DNA from: Haliclona indistincta
Taxonomy: Eukaryota; Porifera; Demospongiae; Haplosclerida; Chalinidae
Reading direction: 5' to 3'
Length of the DNA stretch: 64,000 bases
NCBI GenBank assembly: GCA_964017065.1
Contig: OZ024785.1
Location: 12,169,086-12,233,085 of the forward strand
The notes under the pieces are model-generated. The model had not been told where the DNA came from and did no database searches. It saw only the letters and a list, made by a program, of their open reading frames with translations. Both the position numbers and the translations under genes were made by a program. Shown here one piece after another: positions 55,001-64,000 of this stretch; the stretch's first letter is position 1, and each line of letters starts with the position of its first letter.

Positions 55001-55785
55001 CAGTGTGGAGTGTAGATGGTAACATTGAGTATGGCAGTAGTAAGCACCTCATTCTGGTAGTCTTCTCTTGTGGTGTCCTGGTTATTGGACTTGCTTATCC
55101 CGTTTTAGTGTTGTGTGCTCCTCTGCTGGAGAGATACAGTAACAAGTGTATCCCAAACAAGTTGAATCTTGTGGCAAAATTCAAGCCGCTGTTAGATGCT
55201 TATGGAGGACCTTACAAAGACAAGTATCGATTCTGGACAGGAGTGACACTGATGGTGCGACTGATTCTCACTGTGACATTTTCCTTTACTGTAGGAAGAC
55301 TGGTTATCATCAATGGTTTCATCATCACTACTGTTGTCGTGGGCATTCTTACTTTCATGGCAAAAGGTGTTTATAAGAATACTTATATGAGTTTGCTTGA
55401 TGCCTTCTATCTTATCAATATATTTGTATTGAGCACTGTGAGTTTGGCTATTGCTTCCCTTGGATCAAGGAATTATCAAATAGCTACTATCATCTCTGTT
55501 AGTTTATCAATGATGACTTGTTTAGCAACTATGACAATGCATCTCTGGTATAACTTCATTGTTAAAAAGATCAAGAATTGGATAATGAAAACAAGGTCTT
55601 CAAATGATGTATCAGCACCTGATCTGTCTCAAACAGCAGACAGTCGTCCACAGGTATCTCCTCCATCAGTTGTATATGGTTCATTCAGAGGACAGCATCG
55701 GTTTTTACTAAAGTTACCTAATCAAGACAGTCATCAAGACTCTCTAGCTGGTTTAGCAAGGGAACCACTACTATTCGATGATTGA
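52090..55785 (+). CDS. gene B copy 4: beta-helix ectodomain, multi-TM receptor
   Basis: A single open frame of 1231 residues, same architecture as copy 1. The beta-helix has its own in-frame changes: KGYEAVVFKFWRVKSLNF near 52490-52540, LRGGVEIRYHDGHNGYN in place of the longer LPGVGGG loop, GAGIYLETKAF, and a shorter NNCYDKVF segment. Within the membrane part the substitutions are few (for example LLNFSVSAG, FYVNIVKL). The cytoplasmic tail is the most changed of the four (NDVSAPDLSQTADSRPQV), still ending REPLLFDD. AATAAA at 55844-55849 is a likely polyadenylation signal. Confidence 0.82.
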   Translation: MAALLVLLFLLVGPLTMITANDIYYVTANNSDKSCPPHQVCHNLSYYVSEPDSYFTSNTTIIFLEGEHSFNTTKISISKVHNLTLKGQGRWPITGAEETVMQSTVIISCGTEGGGFYFERSHNITVKGLTVVNCKGYEAVVFKFWRVKSLNFRMNSIQNMSGHGIFTHNCQDTIITNCSFYHSLRGGVEIRYHDGHNGYNNPTLELSYSNITKCKDDYIGGAGIYLETKAFTGSLHIRLLFRHLVLTQNKGNYGAGLFADLKGNGKVTLIICNSVFSRGSAKYAGGGIYFLRITIPSNITIVNTTLMENKGPDSSEMHLSIDISPRIHVSLTFLSSTIIHTETSSNYGVQVSGCCANVTLIDTNMTFANLRLAGFLRRGISSDEPSKFQMIGCQIEGCQNAPTILHLFQTETLIANSRFFNNTSKGSQDKSVIEFYHCKDIIISNSTISDNNMTGITLIESNIRFSGLNVIQKNRNTEGAGIYLQKALSHIIVDGKLMLYNNTADKQGGAILVMKSQVDDLTSQCTLNFVEKSSLVIFSGNRAGKGGSDIYGAIMNNCYDKVFIPHVGQPNETSWYFNTSLKNNFHFSNTDKLSSMSSDPVMICFCNTSSNLPNCSDRTQHIQAYPGVGFNTSIATVGYYGGTSPGVVQVSAQHATLVQTYGQNETTNCFQLHILLQKNATTKVALVDIKLEDVNNGIHASIKVDMKCPIGFVLSTGACYCDKFLHNNHVICTISATPYKFVGPVNSWFTYVNDTQCVTGTTNCPFDYCNRFNVSFDIMAPDRQCVANREGMLCGRCQSHLSIMLGSNRCGACSNWYLFLLPVFILAGIVLVSVLMLLNFSVSAGTINGLLFYVNIVKLNEAFFFPNGSVPIVSQFISWLNLDLGIEVCLFDGLDGYWNTWLQFAFPAYLFVLMGGIVIGCHYSVWLCRLCGSHTVPALATLFLMSYTKILLTVTNALSMTRLPCNDSILTVWSVDGNIEYGSSKHLILVVFSCGVLVIGLAYPVLVLCAPLLERYSNKCIPNKLNLVAKFKPLLDAYGGPYKDKYRFWTGVTLMVRLILTVTFSFTVGRLVIINGFIITTVVVGILTFMAKGVYKNTYMSLLDAFYLINIFVLSTVSLAIASLGSRNYQIATIISVSLSMMTCLATMTMHLWYNFIVKKIKNWIMKTRSSNDVSAPDLSQTADSRPQVSPPSVVYGSFRGQHRFLLKLPNQDSHQDSLAGLAREPLLFDD

Positions 55786-55897
55786 GTTGTCAGTTCAATA
55801 CACTATGTGCATTGCATGCCGTTAGTTCTGTACAATTAATGCTAATAAATTTTTCTGCTTTTTATCAAATTTTTACATGAAAGGCATTAGAAATATT
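55786..55897 (+). pseudogene. 5' flank of a lost gene C copy 4
   Basis: The sequence follows the B-to-C spacer of units 2 and 3 up to AAGGCATTAGAAATATT and then breaks off at a Helitron-type end. No C exon follows in the window, so this C copy was lost or displaced. Confidence 0.6.
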
Positions 55898-56244
55898 AGG
55901 GAGGCACGGTAGTGAATATATTTTGTGTCGTTTGACATAGGAATTAAACAGAAAATATGCTCCCGACGTTGCATGACATAGCATGAGGTCATGGCGGGAA
56001 AGTAGTGTATTTAAAGTGGTGGGATAGTTAATGTAGTCATTCTAGGGTTGTGCATCGTCACTATTCAGACTCCCACCCACCCGCCCATCAGAAAAGTTAT
56101 GATCTTAAATTGTTCTTTCCGCAGATTGTTCTAGGACACAGGGACCAAAGACCTCTATCGTTGGAACCAGCATTGTGTATGATAGGATAGTATAGTACAG
56201 TGGTGTGTTATGTGTTGTTTTTCCTTTGTTACCCTGGGCGCGTG

Positions 56245-56635
56245 TAGTCTCGCGCGCCAGACCCAACCCAAGGGAAGGGTCTGGTAAAACGTTATAGAAC
56301 GAGTTGTGCCACAGGAATGTGAAATATGCACCGTAGCCATGGTAACGTGCACTAATACGTACGCGCGCACTGCATTGAGACCGTACGAGACAAGAGTATA
56401 CACGAGCCATGGGCCTTGGCAGTGCTTTTTAACCTTCGTCTCCATTGAACTAGCTGGTCGGTCTACCGTGGTGCTCACGGCGTACGTCCTACTCGACATG
56501 GCTACTCGTTAGTACTCGCGCGATACGTGACAACGCAATTTGATTGGCTTGCCCGATTTCATGGCAAGGGGCACAACGCGTCCTATAGCGTTTTACCAGA
56601 CCCTTCCCTTGGGTTGGGTCTGGCGAGCGAGACTA
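56245..56635. mobile_element. 391-bp MULE-type element, 9-bp duplication
   Basis: Inverted ends of about 70 bases begin TAGTCTCGCGCGCCAGACCC and end GGTCTGGCGAGCGAGACTA. The direct repeat GGGCGCGTG flanks both sides (56236-56244 and 56636-56644). Long TIRs with a 9-bp target duplication are typical of Mutator-like elements. There is no transposase inside. Its ends resemble those of the element at 61202. Confidence 0.75.
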
Positions 56636-56644
56636 GGGCGCGTG

Positions 56645-57431
56645 GGCGCCGGAGGGTTAAGCGTTTGGCTATGTCCGTTTATATGTGTGTGTACAAAAAA
56701 CGCGGCTGTTTACTGCCTTATTGCTCGAAGATTGTCATGAAACAGCTCTCAACAGGTTGGTAGTTGAATATTTATTCTTTGAAAGACGCCCGCGAAGTCG
56801 AGATAGTCTCCTGTCGCGTGCTATGGCCATGTGTTCGTATTAGCAACATTGCCGATTAAAACATTCCGGTATGTGGGTGTGCCACAATTGTGAGACTGAG
56901 CGAACAATTAAACGCCTGTTCACTGTACTCTGTATAATAGTTCACTGCAACTGAACAGTCCGCGTTTTGCAACTGCTCACATGAATTACACATGGAATTA
57001 ATACAGCACACCATAGCGCACAGGGTATGTGTTCTAAGAACTCTAGTTTTTGAAGGAATGTGTTGGTATTGATCCTATCCAGATTATCCCAGGAACAGTG
57101 ATGAAGATAAAGACTCAAACTGCTAGAGTAGCACTAAGTGTATGCGTTGGAGCCGAGATGACAATGGGTTTTCCCAGAGTTTTTTCACCAAAAAGCTTTA
57201 AGGTTTTTATCTCTGGGTTTTTGCCTTGATTAGCGTTGGGTCGCGCTAATCATGAATCATTTGGAGCATGGAGGTGGCCCCAGCTCAGTGTGTTGCAGTG
57301 GTTGACGGATTGTAAAGTTTGCTAGTGTGTTGTGATGGTAACATTGGCATGCACAGCAGCCCTGACACGCTTTGAGTCAAGTGCATGGGGGTTGGTTGCA
57401 TGGTGTGCATGCTTAGTTGCTTAGTCGGGAG
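56645..57431. other. no gene recognised; rest of an insertion
   Basis: Together with 55915-56244 this is foreign to the Helitron relative, because the autonomous copy reads straight across. I find no open frame of interest, no TIR at its outer ends and no clear target duplication. Confidence 0.4.
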
Positions 57432-57645
57432 CTCCCTATGTAGGGATGAACGAGAAAACAAGATGGCGGCTACATACAATGTATTAGCGTTCAAACGCTG
57501 ATATTTCGAATTTTATACGTCCAGACACTTAGATCTGCTCTCTGGCGTTGCCCCATCTTACAGTAGCAAGGAGATTGCTCGAAGTTGTTACCGTAAAGTG
57601 ACGAACCTGGAAACGGTGAAAATCGAGTTTCGTCATCTTAGTTTT

Positions 57646-57828
<183 letters not shown>

Positions 57829-57978
57829 ACTCGCCTAGCGCCTTTACGCAAGCAGTGCCGAGACCAAAACACCCACGAACAGTCGTGAAATTCTCCTGGC
57901 ATGTGCCTTTTGAACTTTGTTTTTAGCGTAACGGCGATATAAATTCCGCGATTTCTCGATCGTGATCCATTGTCAGCT

Positions 57979-59329
57979 CATAGATATAGATAATATATAC
58001 TACGTAACCGGGATAGGAAACTTCAAAAATCGGATGTGCAGATGCGCGTTGCGCTGCCGTGACGTAATATGACGTGTACGACTAGGAAATTATTATAAAT
58101 GCACAACTGGGACGTTCAATGGCTACTACTATTGCTACTAGTACTACTCTCGCTACTACTACAACTATCTTGACGCGGGAAATTTGTGATTTAGAGGAAC
58201 TCAGGGTTACCAATAGCTACTGCCAGGAATCGGCTTGCTAATCATGACAATAGCCAGAAGTTGTGAAATTTCTGATCGATAAGCTACAGAAGTCCTACTC
58301 AGACATGTTGGATTCAGTAGAGAGATGCAAACTTGTTGTATCTAAAAGTGATAGACAATGGGCTCTGTTCCACAATTTTAGTGTGGATAAAAGAACCGGT
58401 GTATTGTGTACAGAATGTGATTAACAAACTTGGATCAAGGCTCGTGAAATATTCTGGCAGCTCTTGATGGAGAGACAGTTTCACAAACAGATCATTTCTG
58501 CTCTTAAGCAAGACGATTTCTCTTGATCCGACACATCCCATACATTATGTCCCATACAATTTCAAACATTAAATTTGTATTAATAATGATCACAGGAAAA
58601 ATTCAACTTCTATATACACCAATTCTGTATTTGCTTCTGCTTCCCTTTCTTGTCTTGCTTCAAGTTAGTCTCTTTGTATGGAAACAGAACCAGCTCTGTG
58701 AGTACATGACTACAATGTCAACATAATTATGTATAAACACACTGTAGGAGTTTTACTATAATTCTTGTTCAAAGTAGTATCTACAAAACCTAATATGCCC
58801 AGTCACTACAACTATAGTCCAACTACCTGAAACACCACATACATAATAGATAAGTCTATGAGTATGTGTTTGTAAAACATGCACTAAAATAACACAAAAA
58901 CATGTATATCGAGCTGATCGAACGAGTTAGTCATATAAAACCAAGCTTAGTCAATGCAGAATTCTTAGTAGATCAACATGGAAATGACTAGAAACACAGG
59001 CAATGGTTCACAAACGAGAGTATGTGTTTTTAGCTGTTGAACGGTGTACTTTTCACTTACTTAGCCACAGAAGAGCTTTCCCCGATCTCCACAGAATAGC
59101 TTTCCTCCATTTATCTAACTTAAAGATCACTGGAAGGCCGCTGGTTGCGTGTTAACAACCAGAAAGCGTACGCGCGCCTGTTGACAAAGTTGGGAGCAGC
59201 TTGGGACGGCAGCCATTGCTACTTCCGGCGCAACGAGCATAGTATCACTAGACGTGACGTCACGTAATGTATTTTGGATTGGAGAAAATTTAGTTTCTTA
59301 TCCCGGTTACGTAGTATATATTATCTATG
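57979..59329. mobile_element. 1351-bp TIR element with GTCAGCT duplication
   Basis: The left end CATAGATATAGATAATATAT continues ACTACGTAACCGGGAT and is mirrored at the right (ATCCCGGTTACGTAGT … TTATCTATG). GTCAGCT flanks both sides (57972-57978, 59330-59336). The interior has two short frames (58314-58541 minus, 58523-58726 plus, the latter with one hydrophobic segment) but no recognisable transposase. Confidence 0.72.
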
Positions 59330-59355
59330 GTCAGCTTAGTGTTAGACGCCATTAG

Positions 59356-59885
59356 CCCTTTAATTACTGAATTATTTTGACGAAAATTTGACTTCCTCTA
59401 AGCTGACAGTTTGTTTTGCGATTTTCTACAACATGCAGTACGCTAGCTGTTCCAAACTAGCACTGTTTTTTCCTGGCATGTCAAAGTTTACGACCATGTA
59501 CTAAAATCTGAGTTGGCCACTCCCACTTCGGAACTGAAGCCGCTTAAGTGCTGCGTCCTCGTCATTTTTCAGCTAATTTTTGTCTTCCTTTAGCCCTGGT
59601 GACTGATACAAAAACCTGGTAGTGTCCAGGTGAGCAAACAGCACAGTTTAGACCATATTCTATGCCAAAGTATGCATTTCCGGGCACCCTGAAGCCCCAA
59701 AAATGCGGAAAGCGGCGAGGGGCTCCGCCCCTTCGAACCCCGGGTTAAAGGGGGACACCCCCCTTTAAAAATCCCCCGTCCTGCGTTCTATATGGTTTAG
59801 TGGGGAGGGCGCGACGAAAAACAGCGGGTTTTTTCAGTTAACTTACAATTAAACTTGATTTGACCTTTCTAGAGCACTTTTCACA
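59356..59885. mobile_element. piggyBac-type element, reverse copy, truncated
   Basis: This is the reverse complement of the element at 14435-15035: it starts CCCTTTAATTACTGAATTAT after TTAG (a decayed TTAA; the autonomous Helitron has GCCATTTAAA here) and runs to AGAGCACTTTTCA. The far terminus is missing. Confidence 0.65.
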
Positions 59886-59953
59886 CTAGTTATCTAACCT
59901 CTGGTAGCTCTCAGCTGTACAGTCTTATAGAGCTAGCTAGATCTAAGACCACA

Positions 59954-60457
59954 ATGTCTGGGAAAGAAGATCAGCACGAGCCCTTAGCCAACAATGAATC
60001 AGACGCAGCCGGTAAGACCGATTGATCAGCTGCTGCTATTATAAATTATAATAATAAATAGGAATAAAACTGCTGGGTAGATGCACTGGTTGCAGAATAT
60101 TGTCAATTGAAAATGTCTCACAAGGGAGAGAAGGCAACATCTTGTCAAGATTGCTTTGAGAGAGGTGTCTCCGTGAGTACTTGCCGCCTAACTCATGGTC
60201 ATTGTGGTCGGGGAGTACCTACTACTTATGAAGCAATTGGGCTAGAGCTTGATGTTCCACAGTGTGTCAGTAGTGATCTCCAAAGTGTTACTGTTTCTCA
60301 CTCTGAAAACTGTGTGACAGGGTATTTTGATTACTCAGAAGAGGCGTGGGAGGAATGGATGAAAAAATTTACAAGTCATAATGTTAGTGTCGACTCTGTT
60401 ATGGAACTTTTTCCGATAAGCTTGTGCCCATATCTGCATGTGAGAAAGAAAATTTAA
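59954..60457 (+). CDS. possible small two-exon gene with Cys/His motif, unrecognised
   Basis: Exon 59954-60011 (MSGKEDQHEPLANNESD…) ends at GTAAGA in phase 1. After GGTTGCAG, exon 60096-60457 continues in the right phase to a stop (60455-60457), giving about 139 residues. It contains CQDCFERG and CRLTHGHCGRG, a possible zinc-binding cluster, then an acidic FDYSEEAWEEWMKKF helix. I do not recognise a family. It lies beside a MULE-like fragment on the other strand and may be an accessory gene of that element, or a host gene fragment. Confidence 0.4.
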
Positions 60458-60583
60458 CTTTGACCGAGACTTTATAGTGCTGCACGTGTAAAATATGCAG
60501 TTATACATATTCAACGTTTATTAACTGCTAGAAACAAGAGTATATACTCTTGCTAGAAACCAAGCATAATAATGGATACTTCT

Positions 60584-61032
60584 TTAATCAATGATACAAA
60601 CCATAGTAGCTACATGACGGTGCCTATGCAATTTACATAACATTCTTACTTGATGACATGACATCCATTCAGAATTCATGTACACTTGAAGCTTTTTGTT
60701 TCCAACATACCATGCAGGGTTGACTCTCAATGCCTCGCCATTTCTCATCCAACTAGAATGAACACAATAATAATTATTATTATTGTGATACATAGTAATA
60801 ATTATAATGTATAGACATATAAAACAGAGTGGTACAATGTACCTGTAATTGCATATGCAAAGTCTTTTAAGTATCTCAGAACAGACTCCTTATCAGAATG
60901 TGAAACTTCATTAGCACCTTTGTTGACCCAACGTTCCCATGCTTGTGCTCTCTGAAAGTCGCAGAGCAATCGGAAACAGGACGGAAATAGACTCCCAATA
61001 GCACCTAGCTCGACACTACTTTTATCTGTCAT
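60584..61032 (-). pseudogene. fragment resembling a MULE transposase C-terminal region
   Basis: Reading leftward from 61032, MTDKSSVELGAIGSLFPSCF is followed by RLLCDFQRAQAWERWV and ESVLRYLKDFAYAI. The LLCDFxRxQAWERW pattern resembles the part after the DDE core in MULE transposases of animal genomes. A second segment (60755-60660), SWMRNGEALRVNPAWYVGNK then MNSEWMSCHQ, follows an acceptor-like TTCATTCTAG, but the phases of the two pieces do not agree. The catalytic core is absent. I regard it as a broken transposase remnant. Confidence 0.4.
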
Positions 61033-61201
61033 AAAGAACTATGGAGACCAATTGCTATTTCACTCTTTTACAATCTGTAGACCCTCTTGAGACAAGTATA
61101 GCTACAACCCTTCCACTCCCAATAGATGTTTTCATAGTGGCAAAGAAGCAAGAGAAGCCATATTTGGTAGTACGATAGATGTTGTCTATCATAGTAATCA
61201 C

Positions 61202-61735
61202 TAGTCTCATCCCCAGACCACTCTCTCTTCTGCTATGCTTGGGAGGGCCTGAAGGCAAATTCCTGGTTCAATGATGTAATTGTCACGCGCGAAATCATGT
61301 GCACAACAATTAGCTACCTGGTCTTCCATCAAGCTTCAAAGGACACACAACTATAACTATGCTAGATTTACTGTTATGAAGCAAGTTGAAGATACTTGGT
61401 AGGACTAGGTAACAAAGAGCCTGGACTTCTCAGCGCTGCCTGTAGGAAGAGAAACAAACCTGCTACGAAATTGACCACAACTTCTTGCTACTCAGCCGAC
61501 AAACACGAATATCCAAGCTGTTCAGCGCTCTTCGATATCGATTCCATGATAGCATTCCTTGGGTAAGCCATGATCAATGTCGCATGCAGGTCATTTGAAT
61601 TTTGGGAAATACTGCAATCTGATTGGTATTTCACAATTCTGAGAATGAAACATCACAGAACCAGGAATTTTTTGCCTTCATTTAACCAGACCCTCCCAAG
61701 CATAGCGGAAGGGGTGTGGTCTGGGGACGAGACTA
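61202..61735. mobile_element. 534-bp MULE-type element, 9-bp duplication
   Basis: Ends TAGTCTCATCCCCAGACCA and GGTCTGGGGACGAGACTA, with TIRs of about 70 bases (TATGCTTGGGAGGG and its complement are included). The flanks AGTAATCAC (61193-61201) and AGTAATCAA (61736-61744) make a 9-bp duplication with one mismatch. It belongs with the element at 56245 by its TAGTCTC ends. Confidence 0.75.
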
Positions 61736-61770
61736 AGTAATCAAAATACCCTGTCACACAGTTTTCAGAG

Positions 61771-62490
61771 TGAAGTACTTGTAAGTTTTGACAATATTGC
61801 AAAATTGTTATGATTTCTACATATTATTTAAGCTCCTATTGTTACTGGAGTGTCAGCAGTTGCTCTGAGCATGACGTCAGTAAGGGTCTCATGGACTCCG
61901 GTCAACCTTACTGTAGTAGAGAGTTACACTGTACACTATACTAAAGTGGGTGGAGTCATTTGTACAGTTACCTTCCCAGTTAGTGCCTCCTCTGGAAAGG
62001 TGCCAGGACTGCTGGAAAGACAACAGTACAATTTCAGTGTCACCATATCAACGGAGAGTTATTCCAAGGATTACCACATTTCACACAATCATCTGTAAAC
62101 AGTGAGTTAAGTGCAACCACTAAAATTTAATTATTATTTTCCTATTTTAATGTATCAGTATTGGAATCAGTTGAAACGACTCTGACACCCACATGTGAGT
62201 ACAATATCAGAAATATTATAGACAGTTAGGAACTAAATGAGAGTTTGACTTCACTGCTAATTACCACTTATTGCTATACATTGCACCAAATAATCTAAAC
62301 ATGCTTTTCTCTCAATTTTTGAGTTTGCAAATAATTATTAACATGCAGCCAACCCACCACCTGATATACTGGCGCCACTAATAGCTGGGTGGGTTCTATT
62401 CGGTGTTGCAGTTGCTGTAGTTGTTGTCGTTGCTGCATCTGCTATTGGATTCCTTGCGTGGAAAAAAGAGCCTGTAAAAGTTTAAGTATT
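61771..62490 (+). pseudogene. gene A copy 5: FN3-5 to TM fragment
   Basis: It starts at the last bases of FN3-4 (AGTACTTGTAAG), then 61833-62101 (FN3-5, with a deletion in the TTTLNVNG segment), a stalk exon whose acceptor is lost (ATGTATCAG), and 62349-62486 (TM exon, where the GTGTAAGT donor became GTTTAAGT). The tail exon is displaced by the retrotransposon. It is the most decayed A copy. Confidence 0.8.
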
Positions 62491-62502
62491 TGAATCATAT
62501 AC

Positions 62503-62700
62503 TGATGAGCCCAAACCCGGATGGAACGAGATACAAGAGATAACCACCATTTTATTTTGTACAACATGTGTTACAATAATTGATCATCAATGAATATTAA
62601 ATAGCATGAGTTTCATTACAAACAAAGCACTAACATACCGCCGACCTAAGACGATATTAGTCTTACATACAATCAATCAATAAGATAAACAATACACAAA
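62503..62700 (-). mobile_element. probable 3' LTR of the BEL/Pao element
   Basis: Gene A homology stops at 62500. The new sequence starts TGATGAGCCC on the plus strand, so it would end in CA on the element's strand, as an LTR should. It contains no open frame and lies directly downstream of the element's coding region. The inner LTR border is not resolved because the other LTR is outside the window. Confidence 0.45.
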
Positions 62701-62716
62701 CGTTAGTTCATAGTCT

Positions 62717-63979
62717 TCACTCCTCGTGTTGCAAGAGGAGAGCTACCTTGTTTACAGGTCTGACGTAGGTTCCATACTGAGTTTGTAACTTCACGACACG
62801 AACGAATCCGTCATTACCACGATAAGTGTCGATGACTCTTCCTAGTGGCCAATTGCAGGGGGTTACCAACTTATCATCCTGGATCAGGGCTATGTCTCCA
62901 ACAGATAAATTCCTTCTGGGATGGTGCCATTTATGATGCTTCCGTAGAGCTATGAGGTAGTCCCTGCTCCACAGCTGCCAAAAACGACGTACGAGATTCT
63001 GACATAAATACCACCGCTTGACCAAAGATACAGGCTGACAAGCACGTGATGAATCAGGAAGTGACATGAGGGGTCGTCCGATCAGGAAATGCCCTGGTGT
63101 GAGAGTGTCGATACCTTCGTTGCTGCTAGCTGTAACAACAAGAGGGCGGCTATTCAAGCACGCTTCTATCTGTGATAGAATTGTAGAGTATTCCTCAAAG
63201 GTGAGTTTCGTTTCTCCAATGATACGCTTGATATGATACTTTGTGCTCTTCACCGCGGCTTCCCACAGTCCTCCAAAATGAGGCGCCTTCTCCGGTATCA
63301 GTTTCCATTCAATTCGTTGAGAAGTACAAAATCGAGAGATCTTCTCATGCACTCGTTGGTCAGTCAGAAATTGTTCCAGATCTTTCAGCTCATTCTTTGC
63401 TCCCACGAAGTTAGTACCGTGGTCGCTTAACATCATCTTGGGTTTGCCTCTTCTAGCAATGAAGCGTCTCAAAGCTGAAATGAATGCCGCAGTTGTCAGA
63501 TCTGAAACTAACTCAATGTGGACAGCCTTGACAGTCAGCGACACGAATATGCAGATGTATGACTTAACAACAGTCGGCTTTCTTACGTACCCAAACTTTG
63601 TGTACACGGGGCCTGCATAATCCACTCCGGTGTTTTCAAACACGATATCAGGATGCACTCGTTCAACTGGCAATTGTCCCATTTGCTGTGGCTTTGGTCT
63701 CTCTGAACGACGAAGACAAACAATGCATTTGCGGACAACAGAACGCACAGACTTTCGACCACCTATTATGTGATACCTGGCATTCAAAGTAGAAATAACA
63801 AGAGTCAGACCTCCATGTAATAGTCTGAGGTGTTCCGATCGGATGATCAGCTTTGTTAACTGATGCTTACCAGACAAGATAACCGGGTGCATGGTTGTGT
63901 ATGCCAACTTGGACATCTGTGCTCTTCCAGAGACTCTCAGTAAACCAACAGAGTCTATAAAGGGGTGGAGACTTGCCAA
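62717..63979 (-). CDS. BEL/Pao retrotransposon pol: integrase and C-terminal domain, partial
   Basis: 420 codons are open from the right part of the window to a stop at 62717. In order: an H2C2-like zinc-binding region (SEHLRLLHGG … RKCIVCLRR), then the integrase core with VDYAGPVY (first Asp), LSDHGTNFVG (second Asp) and PEKAPHFGGLWEAAV (Glu), and then a DUF5641-type C-terminal domain (VGDIALIQDDKLVT; WPLGRVIDTYRG; RPVNKVALL). This order is typical of BEL/Pao elements. Reverse transcriptase and protease should lie beyond position 64000. The integrase inserts the cDNA into chromosomes. The frame is undamaged here. The first Met is not the true start. Confidence 0.9.
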   Translation of the reverse strand: MASLHPFIDSVGLLRVSGRAQMSKLAYTTMHPVILSGKHQLTKLIIRSEHLRLLHGGLTLVISTLNARYHIIGGRKSVRSVVRKCIVCLRRSERPKPQQMGQLPVERVHPDIVFENTGVDYAGPVYTKFGYVRKPTVVKSYICIFVSLTVKAVHIELVSDLTTAAFISALRRFIARRGKPKMMLSDHGTNFVGAKNELKDLEQFLTDQRVHEKISRFCTSQRIEWKLIPEKAPHFGGLWEAAVKSTKYHIKRIIGETKLTFEEYSTILSQIEACLNSRPLVVTASSNEGIDTLTPGHFLIGRPLMSLPDSSRACQPVSLVKRWYLCQNLVRRFWQLWSRDYLIALRKHHKWHHPRRNLSVGDIALIQDDKLVTPCNWPLGRVIDTYRGNDGFVRVVKLQTQYGTYVRPVNKVALLLQHEE

Positions 63980-64000
63980 TGGGCTTCTTGCTCGAATGGC

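Overview
The window is animal genomic DNA, most likely from a sponge (demosponge). The evidence is GT-AG introns of about 50-60 bases, one extracellular domain per exon with all introns in phase 1, many lineage-specific receptors made of FN3 or beta-helix domains, and a dense load of DNA transposons. The species is an inference; nothing in the sequence names it.

Layout. 1-3.3 kb holds the last exons of a gene with an RPAP3_C (Spag1/RPAP3-type) domain. From 3.6 to 62.5 kb lies a tandem array built from three unrelated receptor genes. Gene A is a single-pass protein with an Ig-like exon, five FN3 exons and a transmembrane exon. Gene B is a large single-exon protein with a secreted right-handed beta-helix ectodomain and an eight- to nine-helix membrane domain. 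Gene C is a seven-helix receptor of the adhesion/secretin type with a short ectodomain. The repeating order is [relic of a B gene - minisatellite - 141-bp palindromic MITE - B - C - 5'-truncated A]. B copies are at 7.9-11.6 kb (intact), 17.4-22.2 kb (cut by two young insertions), 36.8-40.5 kb (intact) and 52.1-55.8 kb (intact). C survives as a promoter stub after the first B, a TM1-TM4 fragment after the second, a nearly complete copy with one frameshift after the third, and 5' flank only after the fourth. Only the first A copy (3.66-6.86 kb) has its signal peptide and all exons open; the other four look like pseudogenes, each starting at a C/A or transposon junction.

Mobile DNA. A 9-kb Helitron (Rep-helicase-OTU polyprotein) sits in an intron of the third A copy. 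A second, non-autonomous relative at 55.9-59.9 kb has been broken by at least three later insertions. Other elements are TTAA (piggyBac-type) elements, MULE-type elements with 9-bp target duplications, several orphan TIR elements placed exactly by comparing paralogous empty sites, and a BEL/Pao retrotransposon entering at the right edge on the minus strand.

Functionally, A, B and C all look like cell-surface receptors. The B copies differ mainly in their ectodomains while their membrane domains are nearly identical. The array could therefore be a fast-evolving recognition locus, but the sequence alone does not prove a function.
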